Source of the DNA: Nodosilinea nodulosa PCC 7104
GTDB taxonomy: Bacteria > Cyanobacteriota > Cyanobacteriia > Phormidesmidales > Phormidesmidaceae
Direction of reading: 5' to 3'
Assembly (NCBI RefSeq): GCF_000309385.1
Contig: NZ_JH976537.1
Coordinates: forward strand, 4,636,365-4,700,364
Length of the DNA: 64,000 bases
The notes below the pieces were generated by a model that saw nothing but the letters and a program-made list of their open reading frames with translations, was not told where the DNA came from and made no database searches. A program made the position numbers and the translations under genes. This document shows positions 39,501 to 48,382 of this stretch, one piece after another. Positions within the stretch are counted from its first letter, which is position 1. Every line of letters starts with the position of its first letter.

Positions 39501-41165
39501 TTAAATCCCGTGGCTTTTGCCCACCACCCAGCTGCGCCGAAAGAAGCGGGCCAGGCTGGTTTCACTCAGCGTCAGGCAGATCGGCCTGCCGTGGGGGCAG
39601 GTGCGGGGGTTGCGGGTGCGCTGCCAGTCGTCCAGCAGCGTTTGCATGGTGGCCACATCCAGGGGGGTGCCGTTGCGGATGGCGGTGCGGCAGGCGATCG
39701 CCACCTGAGCCGTATCCAGGTTGCCGCCGAGGCTGAGTTCAAGCAGCGCGTCGGGCAGGTCGTCGCGATCGCACAATGGCTCCGGGGCTTCCCGAATAGC
39801 CCAGCGATTTGGCCCAAACTCTTCGGGAACCAGCCCTAGTCGCTGAAGCTGCTCTAGCTGTTTCTCCCTCAGCCCCTCTAGCACGACTGGCGTAGTTAAC
39901 GGCACCAGCTGCCACCGAGCTTGCAGACGCTCGTAGAGGACGCGCTCGTGGGCAATGTGCTGTTCGATCAGGCAAAGCCCGTCGGTCTGTTCGGCCAAAA
40001 TATAACGGTTGTGGACTTGCGCGATCGCCCGCAAACTCCCCGGGCGATCGCGATAGGGCAACGCATCCGACAACTCGGCCACGCCATAGGCGCTACTCGG
40101 TTCCGCTGCTTTAAGCAGCTGGGTGATGCGCTGCTGCTGACCGGCATCGGGCAGATCGGCAGCGTGCCGTCCGAGCAGAGCCTCAATATGACCTTGGCAG
40201 AGTGTCGCCCAATCTTCGAGGCGGTGAAGGTAGAGGGACGATTTGTCGGGGCGGCGGTTCCAGTCGATGTCGCTGGGGGCAACGGTGAGATGCACAAACG
40301 CCAGGGGATAGCGGTGGCGGGGCAGGGTATGGCGAAAGGCATTCAGAATGCCCTGCTCTAGTTCGGGGACCGTTACAATTCGCCCGTTGACCGCAACTTT
40401 GACCCAGTCGGGTCGGGGGCGGTGGCAGCGATCGGGCAGGCCGACTAAGCCATAAATGCCGGTATCCATGCCGATCGCGTCGGCCCCAGGAGCAGGCCGC
40501 CAGCCCTCGTGTAAGTCGGCCTCAGCCACCGATCGCACGATCTGGGGCACCAGGCCCCGAGCGCTGGAGCCAGGGGTAAGGGCCAGCCAGGGGCGATCGT
40601 TGAGCTGGGCGGCCCAGGTCACCGCAGGGTGGGCCAGGGCGCAGTGGTGAATCACCCGCTGCACCTGGGCAAGCTGGCGGGGGATGGCGGGCAGCCGCTG
40701 GCGGCGAGCGGGCCAGCGGCCAAACAGGTTTGCCAGGGTAACGACGCTGCCGGTGGCCATGGCCACCGGATAGGTTGTCAGTGGTTCTCCCTGGGGCAAG
40801 TAGGCGACCCGCCAGCCCGACTCATCGCCGGGGGGGCGGCTGCAAATCTCAAGCTGGGCGGCCTGGGCCAGGCTGTGCAGGGCTTCGCCCCGAAACCCCA
40901 GACTGTGCACCTGCCACAGGTCGGCCTGGGTGCGAATTTTGCTGGTGCTGTGGGGTATGGCCGCCCGGTGCAGATCTTCCAAAGCCATGGCTGTGCCGTT
41001 GTCGGCCACCTGCACCCGCCCCTGCTCCGGCCAGAGGTCAATGGTAATGTGGGTGGCCTGGGCATCGAGGGCGTTTTCGACTAGCTCGCGCACCGCTGCG
41101 GCCAGAGAATCAATCACCTCTCCGGCAGCAATGCTGTGAATGACCTCCCCCGGCAGCGGTTGAAT
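39501..41165 (-). CDS. mutL: DNA mismatch repair protein MutL
   Basis: MutL couples mismatch recognition by MutS to strand nicking. The GHKL ATPase motifs are present: RELVENALDAQ, VADNGTAM and SLGFRGEALHSLAQ. The C-terminus keeps the metal-site motifs LIEQHIAHERVLYE (Glu where most MutLs have Asp) and CPHGRP, as in nicking-type MutLs. The conserved N-terminus IQPLPGEVIHSIAAGEVIDS is encoded, but no ATG, GTG or TTG precedes it after the in-frame TAA at 41237-41235. The first ordinary start, GTG 41117, would cut into the conserved region. Start ATT 41165 (or ATC 41207) is proposed; about 554 residues. Confidence 0.85.
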   Translation of the reverse strand: MQPLPGEVIHSIAAGEVIDSLAAAVRELVENALDAQATHITIDLWPEQGRVQVADNGTAMALEDLHRAAIPHSTSKIRTQADLWQVHSLGFRGEALHSLAQAAQLEICSRPPGDESGWRVAYLPQGEPLTTYPVAMATGSVVTLANLFGRWPARRQRLPAIPRQLAQVQRVIHHCALAHPAVTWAAQLNDRPWLALTPGSSARGLVPQIVRSVAEADLHEGWRPAPGADAIGMDTGIYGLVGLPDRCHRPRPDWVKVAVNGRIVTVPELEQGILNAFRHTLPRHRYPLAFVHLTVAPSDIDWNRRPDKSSLYLHRLEDWATLCQGHIEALLGRHAADLPDAGQQQRITQLLKAAEPSSAYGVAELSDALPYRDRPGSLRAIAQVHNRYILAEQTDGLCLIEQHIAHERVLYERLQARWQLVPLTTPVVLEGLREKQLEQLQRLGLVPEEFGPNRWAIREAPEPLCDRDDLPDALLELSLGGNLDTAQVAIACRTAIRNGTPLDVATMQTLLDDWQRTRNPRTCPHGRPICLTLSETSLARFFRRSWVVGKSHGI

Positions 41166-41207
41166 AGATTGGCCGGGGAATGAGCTAGGCGGGCGGGCAG
41201 CGGTGAT

Positions 41208-41593
41208 GGGAACAGATCTCCGAAGGCTACTCCTTTAATGCTACTGCGAGAAGCCTGGACCAGTACAAAGGATCGAGGGCAGTCTTGGCATCCTCCAGGC
41301 TGTGCGTTGGATAAGGGTTAGCCAGCGCCCGGAGGCCCTGAAAAGCCCACCTAACATCCGAAAGCTGAAATATACCCACCGTTCTGGCATCCCCCGCCCC
41401 CTAGCTCTCAGGCAAAGTACTCAAACTTCCGCCCCAGAGCGCCAGGCTTCTCTCAGGGCAATCAATTGAATTTGTTCAATCAATTTGAGCAAATCAAGGG
41501 ATGGCTTTGTCTACGTTTCGCCACAAAAGTTTGCGAGACCCATTAAGGTTTGTTACATTGCAGGAGCATGCCTTCCCTAGGATCCTCCTCACC
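41208..41593. other. Intergenic stretch between mutL and the rhodanese-like gene
   Basis: About 385 bp of divergent promoter space. One small palindrome is visible, ATTGAA-TTTG-TTCAAT at 41465-41480, inside an AT-rich patch about 115 bp before the rhodanese-like start, which could be an operator. Nothing else is recognised. Confidence 0.45.
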
Positions 41594-41971
41594 ATGAATC
41601 GCATTTTTGGCTTACTGCCCAAGCCTTCGCCCCTGCGGCCTGAGTCGCGCGTCTACGACCTCAAGGAGCGCCTCGACTGGGGCGAACCAGCCCTGACGAT
41701 TATTGATGTGCGCGATCGCGCCGACTTCAACCAGAGCCACATCACTGGCGCTATTTCCATGCCGGTAGACACGCTAATGGCCACGGCATCAAACTGCTTT
41801 GAGGTCACCCGCGATCTCTATATCTATAGCAACACTGACGATGAGGCCACTGCGGTGGCCGAGCAGCTGCGGGCGACGGGGTTCTCCCGCGTGGCCATCG
41901 TGCGCGGCGGGGTAGCCGCCTGGAAGGCCGCCGGGTTTCCGGTGGAAGTGATAACCTCACCGATCGCCTAA
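41594..41971 (+). CDS. Rhodanese-like domain protein lacking the catalytic cysteine
   Basis: The 125-residue protein is one rhodanese domain: YDLKERLDWGEPALTIIDVRD, the CDC25-like segment SHITGAISMPVDTL, and VAIVRGGVAAWKAAGFPVE. The active-site loop reads YIYSNTDDEAT, with Ser in place of the sulfur-carrying Cys. It is therefore expected to be a binding or regulatory domain, not a sulfurtransferase. ATG 41594 is chosen over an upstream ATG at 41501, because the added residues are not family-like. Confidence 0.8.
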   Translation: MNRIFGLLPKPSPLRPESRVYDLKERLDWGEPALTIIDVRDRADFNQSHITGAISMPVDTLMATASNCFEVTRDLYIYSNTDDEATAVAEQLRATGFSRVAIVRGGVAAWKAAGFPVEVITSPIA

Positions 41972-42007
41972 ACTGGCAACGTTAGAGATTGGCACGGGTG
42001 CGGTGGC

Positions 42008-43021
42008 ATGGGTACGGAGCAGCCTATCGGCGTAGGGCAGGGCAGCGATCGCCCTGCGGCAGTGGGCAGGTCTCACCAACGGGTAGCAACCTACAGCCGC
42101 GCCCATACCCTGGTGCCCACCTACGAATGCTTCAACCGCTGCACCTACTGCAATTTTCGAGCTGAACCGGGTCAGTCGCCCTGGCTCAGCCTGGACAGCG
42201 TAGCCCAGCTGCTGCCGCTTCTGCGCCGCCGGGGCGTGTGTGAAATTTTGGTGCTCAGCGGTGAGGTGGCCCCCGGCAGCCCCCGCCGCACCGACTGGCT
42301 GCACCACATTTACCGCATTTGCGAGCTGGCCCTGGGGGCCGGGCTGCTGCCCCACACCAACGCCGGTCCCCTAAGCCAGGGCGAAATGGCCCAGCTCGCC
42401 CAGGTGAATGTCTCCATGGGGCTAATGGTGGAGCAGGTGACGCCCAAACTGCTCGATACCGTCCACCGCCACGCCCCCAGCAAGCGCCCTGAGCTGCGCC
42501 TGAGCCAGCTCATTCAGGCGGGGGAACTGGGCATTCCGTTTACCACCGGGCTGCTGCTGGGCCTGGGCGAAACCGAGAGCGACTGGGTCGATGCGCTGGG
42601 GGCGATCGCCGCCATCCACGATCGCTATGGCCACATTCAAGAAGTCATCTTGCAACCCCACAGACCGGGGCAGCGCCAGCTTCAGTCGGGGATGGCGCTG
42701 AGCGAAGCGGCCCTGATCCGGGCGGTGACGCTGGCAAAGGCCGCGCTGCCAGCAGGGGTGACGATTCAGATTCCCCCCAACCTGGTGAGCCAGAGCGGGC
42801 TGCTGGCCTGCCTGGCAGCGGGTGCCACGGACCTGGGCGGCATTAGCCCGGTGGATGAGGTCAACCCCGACTACGACCACCCCACGCCGGAGTCGCTGGC
42901 GGCGGCGATCGCCCCGGCGGGCTGGCAGCTGCGGCCCCGGCTGCCAATCTACCCCCAGTACGACGTCTGGCTGCCAGACGACCTGCGATCGCTGGTGCAG
43001 AACTGGCGATCGAGCAGCTAA
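42008..43021 (+). CDS. cofG: FO synthase subunit 1 (CofG), radical SAM
   Basis: With CofH, CofG makes 7,8-didemethyl-8-hydroxy-5-deazariboflavin (FO) from an aminouracil and tyrosine. In cyanobacteria FO serves as a photolyase antenna. The 337-residue protein has the radical SAM cluster motif C-x3-C-x2-C at Cys41, Cys45 and Cys48 (YECFNRCTYCNF). It also has VLSGEVAPG, LPHTNAGPLS and GIPFTTGLLLGLGETESDW, which fit CofG and not CofH. The partner is not in this window. Confidence 0.9.
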   Translation: MGTEQPIGVGQGSDRPAAVGRSHQRVATYSRAHTLVPTYECFNRCTYCNFRAEPGQSPWLSLDSVAQLLPLLRRRGVCEILVLSGEVAPGSPRRTDWLHHIYRICELALGAGLLPHTNAGPLSQGEMAQLAQVNVSMGLMVEQVTPKLLDTVHRHAPSKRPELRLSQLIQAGELGIPFTTGLLLGLGETESDWVDALGAIAAIHDRYGHIQEVILQPHRPGQRQLQSGMALSEAALIRAVTLAKAALPAGVTIQIPPNLVSQSGLLACLAAGATDLGGISPVDEVNPDYDHPTPESLAAAIAPAGWQLRPRLPIYPQYDVWLPDDLRSLVQNWRSSS

Positions 43022-43128
43022 ACCCGACCAGTTATCGTTTAGTTGCAAAGCCTTGCGGGCCAATCCGCAGAATAGGATGCTGAAAATAGAAGGCTGCGCC
43101 CTTCCCCAGTTGTCTACGGTTGATGGCG

Positions 43129-43326
43129 ATGGCAGATCCTCCGCAAACTTGCCCCTTGTGCAATGTCAAAATTTTGGTGGGCTGCGTGGGGGGCGATCGC
43201 GTCCTGTTTTCTGTGGGGCCGCCGGGCACCCGCAAATCGCTGTACGCCAAAGTCTGCCGACATATCGATCGGCCTGGCTGCATCAACAAAAGTGGCGGGA
43301 GCCAAACCGCCAGCCCCAAATACTAA
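43129..43326 (+). CDS. Small cyanobacterial zinc-ribbon-like protein
   Basis: A 65-residue protein with TCPLCNVKILVG near the start and further cysteines in AKVCRHIDRPGCINKSG, giving a possible four-cysteine metal site. The segment GGDRVLFSVGPPGTRKSLYAKVC is of a type I associate with short conserved hypothetical proteins of cyanobacteria. In-frame starts also exist at 43120 (TTG) and 43123 (ATG); ATG 43129 gives MADPPQTCPLC. Function unknown. Confidence 0.6.
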   Translation: MADPPQTCPLCNVKILVGCVGGDRVLFSVGPPGTRKSLYAKVCRHIDRPGCINKSGGSQTASPKY

Positions 43327-43498
43327 AGCAAGCCCCTTGCGCCGAAGTCGTTCAGGCCCAGGGCATCGTCCACCCCTAGATCTAGCTAGTAGACTGCGGC
43401 ATAGGGGTGGCGACTATGGCCAATTGCGAGGGAGCAGGGGAGCTAGGGAGCCAGGCGAGCTGGAAGAGTCGGCATATTCCAGCCTTCGAGTACTGGCC

Positions 43499-44572
43499 TC
43501 AAGACTCTGCTAGCTGCGCCTTGGCTCGCTGCCACAGTGCCTCTAATTCCTCAATCGAATACTCATCCAGGGGCTTCTCGGCTACCCCCTCCACCAGCGC
43601 AAAGCGCTGAATGAAGCGGCGGTTGGTGCTTTGCAATGCCTCGGAGGGGTCGAGGTCGTACCAGCGGGCCAGGTTTACTAGAGTAAACAGTAAGTCGCCC
43701 AGCTCCGCCTGCTGATTTTCTTTGGGCTCATTTGCCAGGGCCGCCCGAAACTCGTCCAGCTCTTCGTGAAACTTGTCCCATACGCTGGCGATGTTGTCCC
43801 ACTCGAACCCGGCCTTGGCAGCTTTGACGGAGATTTTGCTGGCGGCCATCAGCGGCGGCAGGGTGCGGCTGTATTTGGTCAGCTTGGGGGTGAGCTTATT
43901 GGGCTCGTGGGCAATGCCTTTTTCTTCGGCTTTGATGCGGTCCCAGTTTTGGTTGACTTCGGCGGGGGTGGTCGCGCTGGTATCGGCAAAAACATGGGGA
44001 TGGCGGCGCACCATTTTGTCGGCAATGCCGGTGGCCACAGTACCTAGGTCAAAGTCGCCGCTGTCGCTGGCCACCTGCGCCTGCAGCACCACTTGCAGCA
44101 GCAGGTCGCCCAGTTCTTCCGCGATCGCCTCCTGATCCCCCCCCTGAATGGCATCCACCACCTCGTAGGCTTCTTCAATGACGTAAGGAATCAGGCTGGT
44201 GGGGGTTTGGGCCAAATCCCACGGGCAGCCGGTTTCGGGGTGGCGCAGCTGGGCGATCACGTCGATCAGGCGCTCCAGGGCGGCGAGAATATCGGCGCGA
44301 TGGGTAGAGAGGGGTTCGTCATGTCGCTGGCGCAATCGCTGGCGGATAGCGCTAATTTCTTCAGACGTATTTAAGAGCAGGCCTTGCTCAGCCTGGGCTG
44401 CACCTAGCAAAATGTCGTGGCGCAGTTCCTCAAACCGCCCCTGGTACAGTTGCTCGCGTTCGACTAAAGCCTGTAGGCCGGCCAGCAGCACCTCGTCTAG
44501 GGAAGTGTATCGACCGCTGGCAATTTGGCGTTCTGCAAACTGTTGTAATTCAGGGGGCAAGGACAATGCCAT
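43499..44572 (-). CDS. mazG: MazG nucleotide pyrophosphohydrolase with an N-terminal ParD-like domain
   Basis: The 357-residue protein is longer than usual MazG (about 260-280). Residues 1-85 (LSLPPELQQFAERQIASGRY, LDEVLLAGLQALVERE, FEELRHDILLGAAQAEQG) match the layout of ParD-type ribbon-helix-helix antitoxins. Residues 95-357 are a two-lobed MazG: LRHPETGCPWDLAQTPTSLI, VIEEAYEVVDAI with EELGDLLLQVVL (the E-E-x-x-E and E-x-x-D metal site), and a second lobe with HEELDEF and AELGDLLFTLVNLARW. MazG hydrolyses NTPs, dNTPs or ppGpp-related nucleotides. No ParE-type toxin gene is adjacent. The fusion is continuous in frame, with no sign of a frameshift. Confidence 0.88.
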   Translation of the reverse strand: MALSLPPELQQFAERQIASGRYTSLDEVLLAGLQALVEREQLYQGRFEELRHDILLGAAQAEQGLLLNTSEEISAIRQRLRQRHDEPLSTHRADILAALERLIDVIAQLRHPETGCPWDLAQTPTSLIPYVIEEAYEVVDAIQGGDQEAIAEELGDLLLQVVLQAQVASDSGDFDLGTVATGIADKMVRRHPHVFADTSATTPAEVNQNWDRIKAEEKGIAHEPNKLTPKLTKYSRTLPPLMAASKISVKAAKAGFEWDNIASVWDKFHEELDEFRAALANEPKENQQAELGDLLFTLVNLARWYDLDPSEALQSTNRRFIQRFALVEGVAEKPLDEYSIEELEALWQRAKAQLAES

Positions 44573-45016
44573 AGCAGAGCCAGAGTGATTGTTAGGTGCT
44601 TTTTAGTCTAGCTCACCCCCCTGCCGGAGTCGGCAGTTGGTATCGCGTCGCTGTACCAAAGGTGCGATGGCTGAATGGAGTGCTGCACAACGGCATATTA
44701 AAGGCGTTACGGAGGAATACAGCCATTCCCATAGTGGCCCTAGCTTCCAAACTCTGTAGCAATTTTGACTTGATTTAGGGGTCTGAATGGAGTAAGTTAC
44801 TGAGCTAAGGCTGTGTGCGTGCAGCTGTGCTTCCCAAAAATTTGGTCAAACGCCACTGGAAGGTGTGGGGACACCAACCAGCGGCTAACCCCTTCAACAG
44901 GTAGAGCTGTCTCGGAGGCTAGGGCTATTATTGCCCAGGCCGTCCTGAACTGCACCAGTTTAGGGCGGCCAAGTTTTTGGGATTCCTTACCCATCGTTAA
45001 AAGGAATCCCTGAACT
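44573..45016. other. Intergenic stretch, no gene assigned
   Basis: About 445 bp upstream of mazG and of the small gene at 45017. Short open frames (44596-44778, 44813-45013) show no family features. No tRNA or terminator is recognised. Confidence 0.4.
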
Positions 45017-45301
45017 ATGTTGTGTTTGCCATATTTGGTGTCGTCGGCCCAGAACCGGGCGGCGACCAGTCCGCTGCTGCTGGCTAACCCAGAGGCGCAG
45101 CCGGGGCGCGATCGCCTGCGCCATCTGGTGATTGGCTCGCCTGAGGGGGTGCGTGCCACCATTAACTTGCTGCATGTACTGCGCTATGCCGACCAGGCAA
45201 CCTGGAGCCAGTTGGTGACAGTGCCGCGATCGGGGATTTTGATTACCCCAGAGCAAGGGGAGGTGTTTAGTCTGCTGAGGCGCGATCGGCAATTAGGTTA
45301 A
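45017..45301 (+). CDS. Small conserved cyanobacterial hypothetical protein
   Basis: The 94-residue protein contains DRLRHLVIGSPEGVRATINLLHVLRYADQATWSQLV, with a C-terminal GEVFSLLRRDRQLG. The central block resembles short cyanobacterial proteins of unknown function (recollection, not checked). There is no signal peptide or membrane segment. AAGGA lies about 12 bp before the ATG. REP sequences begin directly after its stop. Confidence 0.55.
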   Translation: MLCLPYLVSSAQNRAATSPLLLANPEAQPGRDRLRHLVIGSPEGVRATINLLHVLRYADQATWSQLVTVPRSGILITPEQGEVFSLLRRDRQLG

Positions 45302-45307
45302 CGCCAA

Positions 45308-45406
45308 GGGGTCAGGTGCCTTTGATGCTGCGATAGATAACTGTCGTGACTTAAAAGGCACCTGACCCCTGAGTTAAAGGCACCTGACCCCGAGGCACCT
45401 GACCCC
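45308..45406. repeat. REP-type repeat cluster
   Basis: GGGGTCAGGTGCCTTT (45308-45323) is followed by its reverse complement AAAGGCACCTGACCCC at 45354-45369 and 45376-45391, and a shorter AGGCACCTGACCCC at 45393-45406. One inverted copy against three direct copies can form alternative hairpins. The cluster is immediately upstream of a RAYT gene, the usual partner of REP sequences. Confidence 0.9.
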
Positions 45407-45447
45407 TGATGTGGGGAACTCTAGCCATGACATTCAAAACGTGAGCC

Positions 45448-46002
45448 ATGCCTCGACCTCAGCGCAACCTGGTGTCAGGGGAGTACTACCATCTCTATAA
45501 CCGAGGTAACAATCGCCAAGCCATTTTCTTTGAGCGTGAAAATTACCTCTACTTTCTTAAGCAGTTCCGCTACTTCGTGGCAGAAGAAACGGCCCATGTG
45601 GTGGCCTATTGTCTCATGCCAAACCACTACCATGTGCTGGTTCACCTGCGCGAAGATACGTTATCGAAGGCGATGCAACGGTTTACGATGTCTTACACCA
45701 ATGCCATGAACCGTCGTTACAAACGATGTGGGGCGCTGTTTCAGGGCAGATTCAATACTATCCATGTCGATAGCGATGCTTATCTGCTGCAACTGACTCG
45801 CTATATTCATTTGAACCCGGTGAAGGCTGGTTTGGTGAAGCGCCCAGAGGAGTGGGAGTTTTCGAGCTATTGCGACTACGTGAATTTGCGCCAGGGCACG
45901 CTGCCGCAGATGGAGTGCGTGCTGAAGCAGGTTAGCTCGGTGGAGGCGTATCGAGAATTTGTTGAATCTCACGACACAGAGGCCTTTGAACCCTGGATGT
46001 AA
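45448..46002 (+). CDS. REP-associated tyrosine transposase (RAYT)
   Basis: The 184-residue protein has a Y1/HUH fold: an N-terminal GEYYHLYNRGNNRQAIF, the HUH motif in YCLMPNHYHVLVHL, and the catalytic tyrosine helix YLLQLTRYIHLNPVKAGLV. RAYTs bind and nick REP hairpins and are thought to spread them. The gene is intact, with cognate-looking REPs 42 bp upstream. Confidence 0.92.
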   Translation: MPRPQRNLVSGEYYHLYNRGNNRQAIFFERENYLYFLKQFRYFVAEETAHVVAYCLMPNHYHVLVHLREDTLSKAMQRFTMSYTNAMNRRYKRCGALFQGRFNTIHVDSDAYLLQLTRYIHLNPVKAGLVKRPEEWEFSSYCDYVNLRQGTLPQMECVLKQVSSVEAYREFVESHDTEAFEPWM

Positions 46003-46354
46003 GGGACGCTTGGCGAGAGGACAGCTCCCTTAAGATTGGCCCAAATCCTGATTCCCTATTACCCACCATCCAACTTTGCCAGGTTTTCGCGGCAGCGCAT
46101 CGTCCAGGGATGCTCGGCCCCCAGCTTGGGTTCGAGAATGGCGAGGGCTTGCTGGTAAAGCGATCGGGCTTCTTCCGTACGGCCCTGGGCGGCGTAGAGA
46201 ATGCCTAAGTTCTCAGTGACTCGGCCTGTAAGATGATGCTCATTTCCCAGTGATTGACGCCAAATACTCAAAGCATCAATTAAGTATGGCTCTGCTTCGC
46301 CGTAACGCCCCTGGTCACGATAAAGTGTCCCCAGATTGTTGAGGCTGTTGGCTA

Positions 46355-47490
46355 CATGAGGATGCTCGTCGCCCAACAAGCGTTTCTGCAACGCCAGAGC
46401 CTCTTGATAGAGGGGTTCGGCCTCCCCATAGCGGCCTTGACTGTGGTAAAGCGTCGCCAGATTATTGAGGCTAGTGGCGACATCGGGATGCTCGTCACCC
46501 AAGAGCCGTTTTCTCATCGCCAGGGCGTCTTGGGTAGAGGGGTTCGGCCTCCCCATAGCGGCCTTGATCGTCGTAGAGCGCCGCCAGATTATTGAGGCTA
46601 GTGGCGACATCGGGATGCTCGTCACTCAAGAGCCGTTTTCTCATCGCCAAGGCCTTTTGGTAGAGGGGTTCGGCCTCCCCATAGCGGCCTTGATTGTGGT
46701 AAAGCATCGCCAGATTATTGAGGCTTTGGGCAACATCGGGATGCTCGTCACTCAAGAGCCGTTTTCCCATCGCCAAGGCCTTTTGGTAGAGGGGTTCGGC
46801 CTCCCCATAGCGGCCTTGATTGTAGTAAAGCATCGCCAGATTATTGAGGCTTTGGGCAACATCGGGATGCTCGTCACCCAAGAGCCGTTTTCCCATCGCC
46901 AAGGCCTTTTGGTAGAGGGGTTCGGCCTCCCCATAGCGGCCTTGACTGTGGTAAAGCGTCGCCAGATTATTGAGGCTAGTGGCGACATCGGGATGCTCGT
47001 CACCCAAGAGCCGTTTTCTCATCGCCAGGGCGTCTTGGTAGAGGGGTTCGGCCTCCCCATAGCGGCCTTGATCGTCGTAGAGCGCCGCCAGATTATTGAG
47101 GCTTTGGGCAACATCGGGATGCTCGTCGCCCAAGAGCCGTTTTCTTATCGCCAGGGCGTCTTGGTGGAGGGGTTCGGCCTCCGCGTAGCGGCCTTGATTG
47201 TGGTAAAGCATCGCCAGATTATTGAGGCTAAGGGCGACATCGGGATGCTCGTCACCCAAGAGCCGTTTTTTCATCGCCAGGGCGTCTTGGTAGAGGGGTT
47301 CGGCCTCCCCATAGCGGCCTTGATCTTTGTAGAGCAAGGCCAGATTATTGAGGCTAGTGGCGACATCGGGATGCTCGTCACCCAAGAGCCGTTTTTTCAT
47401 CGCCAGGGCGTCTTGGTAGAGGGGTTCGGCCTCCCCATAGCAACCTTGCAGTTCGTGGGTTCTGGCCGCTCGATCTAGGCTGGCGGCAAT
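46355..47490 (-). repeat. 126-bp tandem repeats encoding TPR units
   Basis: The landmark CATCGGGATGCTCGTC recurs at 46481, 46608, 46734, 46860, 46986, 47112, 47238 and 47364, and in diverged form at 46355. Every interval is 126 bp except 46481 to 46608, which is 127 bp and contains the extra G. The units are nearly identical at DNA level, pointing to recent expansion or gene conversion. Confidence 0.93.
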
Positions 47491-48287
47491 ATCTTCGTGT
47501 TCATCCCCCAGAAGATTTCGACGTAGGTCCAGCGCCTTTTGCAAGAGGGGTTCAGCCAGAGGGTACTGCCCCCTTTCTAGTAGATAAGCACCCATGGCGT
47601 GAAAAACATCGGCTGCATCGGTAGAGGCAATATCGCGCTGCTGGCAATGGCTAGCCAGTTCCTGTACGTGGTTCACCAGTGAGGCTAGGGCGGGCCAGTC
47701 TTGGTATTCAATGTCTTTGCCTTTCTCTGGAGTTAGCTGCGCGATTGTCTTAAACAGCGGTTCTGCCCAGTTCTGGCAGCCCTCATCCCCTAGTTCCGCC
47801 CGTATCACCTCCTGCACTAGGCGATGCAGGCTCAAGCTCTGGCTCTCCGGCTCCACCCGTATCAGCGAATAGCTGCCCAGCGGGTTCAGCAGGTCGTAGA
47901 GTTCCAGTGGGTCGTCTGCAGCATCGGCCAGGGCCGTGGCCAGGGGTTCCCCCAGCTCTGCCGCTCCCTGGGTGAACAGGGCAAAAGGAATCGCGTCGGG
48001 ATGCAGAAAGGCGCAGTAGTTCAACAGGGCGGCAGCGGCGGGGGCGGTCTTCTGCACTTCTTTCAGGTTCAAGGCCCAGGTGGTGGCAATCGAGTCGGGG
48101 TAGTTGCCCAGCTTGGGTTTGGCTTTTTCCAGCCGTTTGAGCCGCTGTTTGCGGTAGCTGGCGAGGTAGGCGGCAAAGGGCACCCGGTTGGTGACCATGT
48201 AGGCAGCGGCCTGTTCCAGTGCCAGGGGCAGGTAGCCCAGTTCGGCGGCGAGGTCGGCGGCGGCAGTATGCTCGATGTCGGAGATTT

Positions 48288-48382
48288 GATCCCCCCTAGC
48301 CCCCCTTATCGAAGGGGGGAACGAGGGATCTATGGTTGCACCAGCTCTACTGCCCCCCTTTTCAAGGGGGGTTGGGGGGATC
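48288..48382. repeat. Palindromic insertion inside the STAND gene
   Basis: GATCCCCCCTAGCCCCCCTT at 48288-48307 and AAGGGGGGTTGGGGGGATC at 48364-48382 are imperfect inverted ends, and each end also forms a C6/G6 hairpin with neighbouring bases. In the host protein it is read through in frame as PPTPLEKGG and SFPPSIRGARGDQI, residues foreign to NB-ARC domains. Similar GATCCCCCC repeats are scattered in cyanobacterial genomes (recollection). Confidence 0.75.

Noticed and set aside
44813-45013. Short frame before the small gene at 45017
   Set aside because: No recognisable motif or start signal; probably chance.
46465-47478. Long open frame (337 codons) on the plus strand across the TPR region
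   Set aside because: It is the antisense shadow of the 126-bp repeats; a repeat length divisible by three keeps every frame open once one unit lacks stops.
46355-47490. Regular repeats considered as a CRISPR array
   Set aside because: The repeats are contiguous 126-bp coding units without spacers. No CRISPR array or cas gene was seen anywhere in the window.
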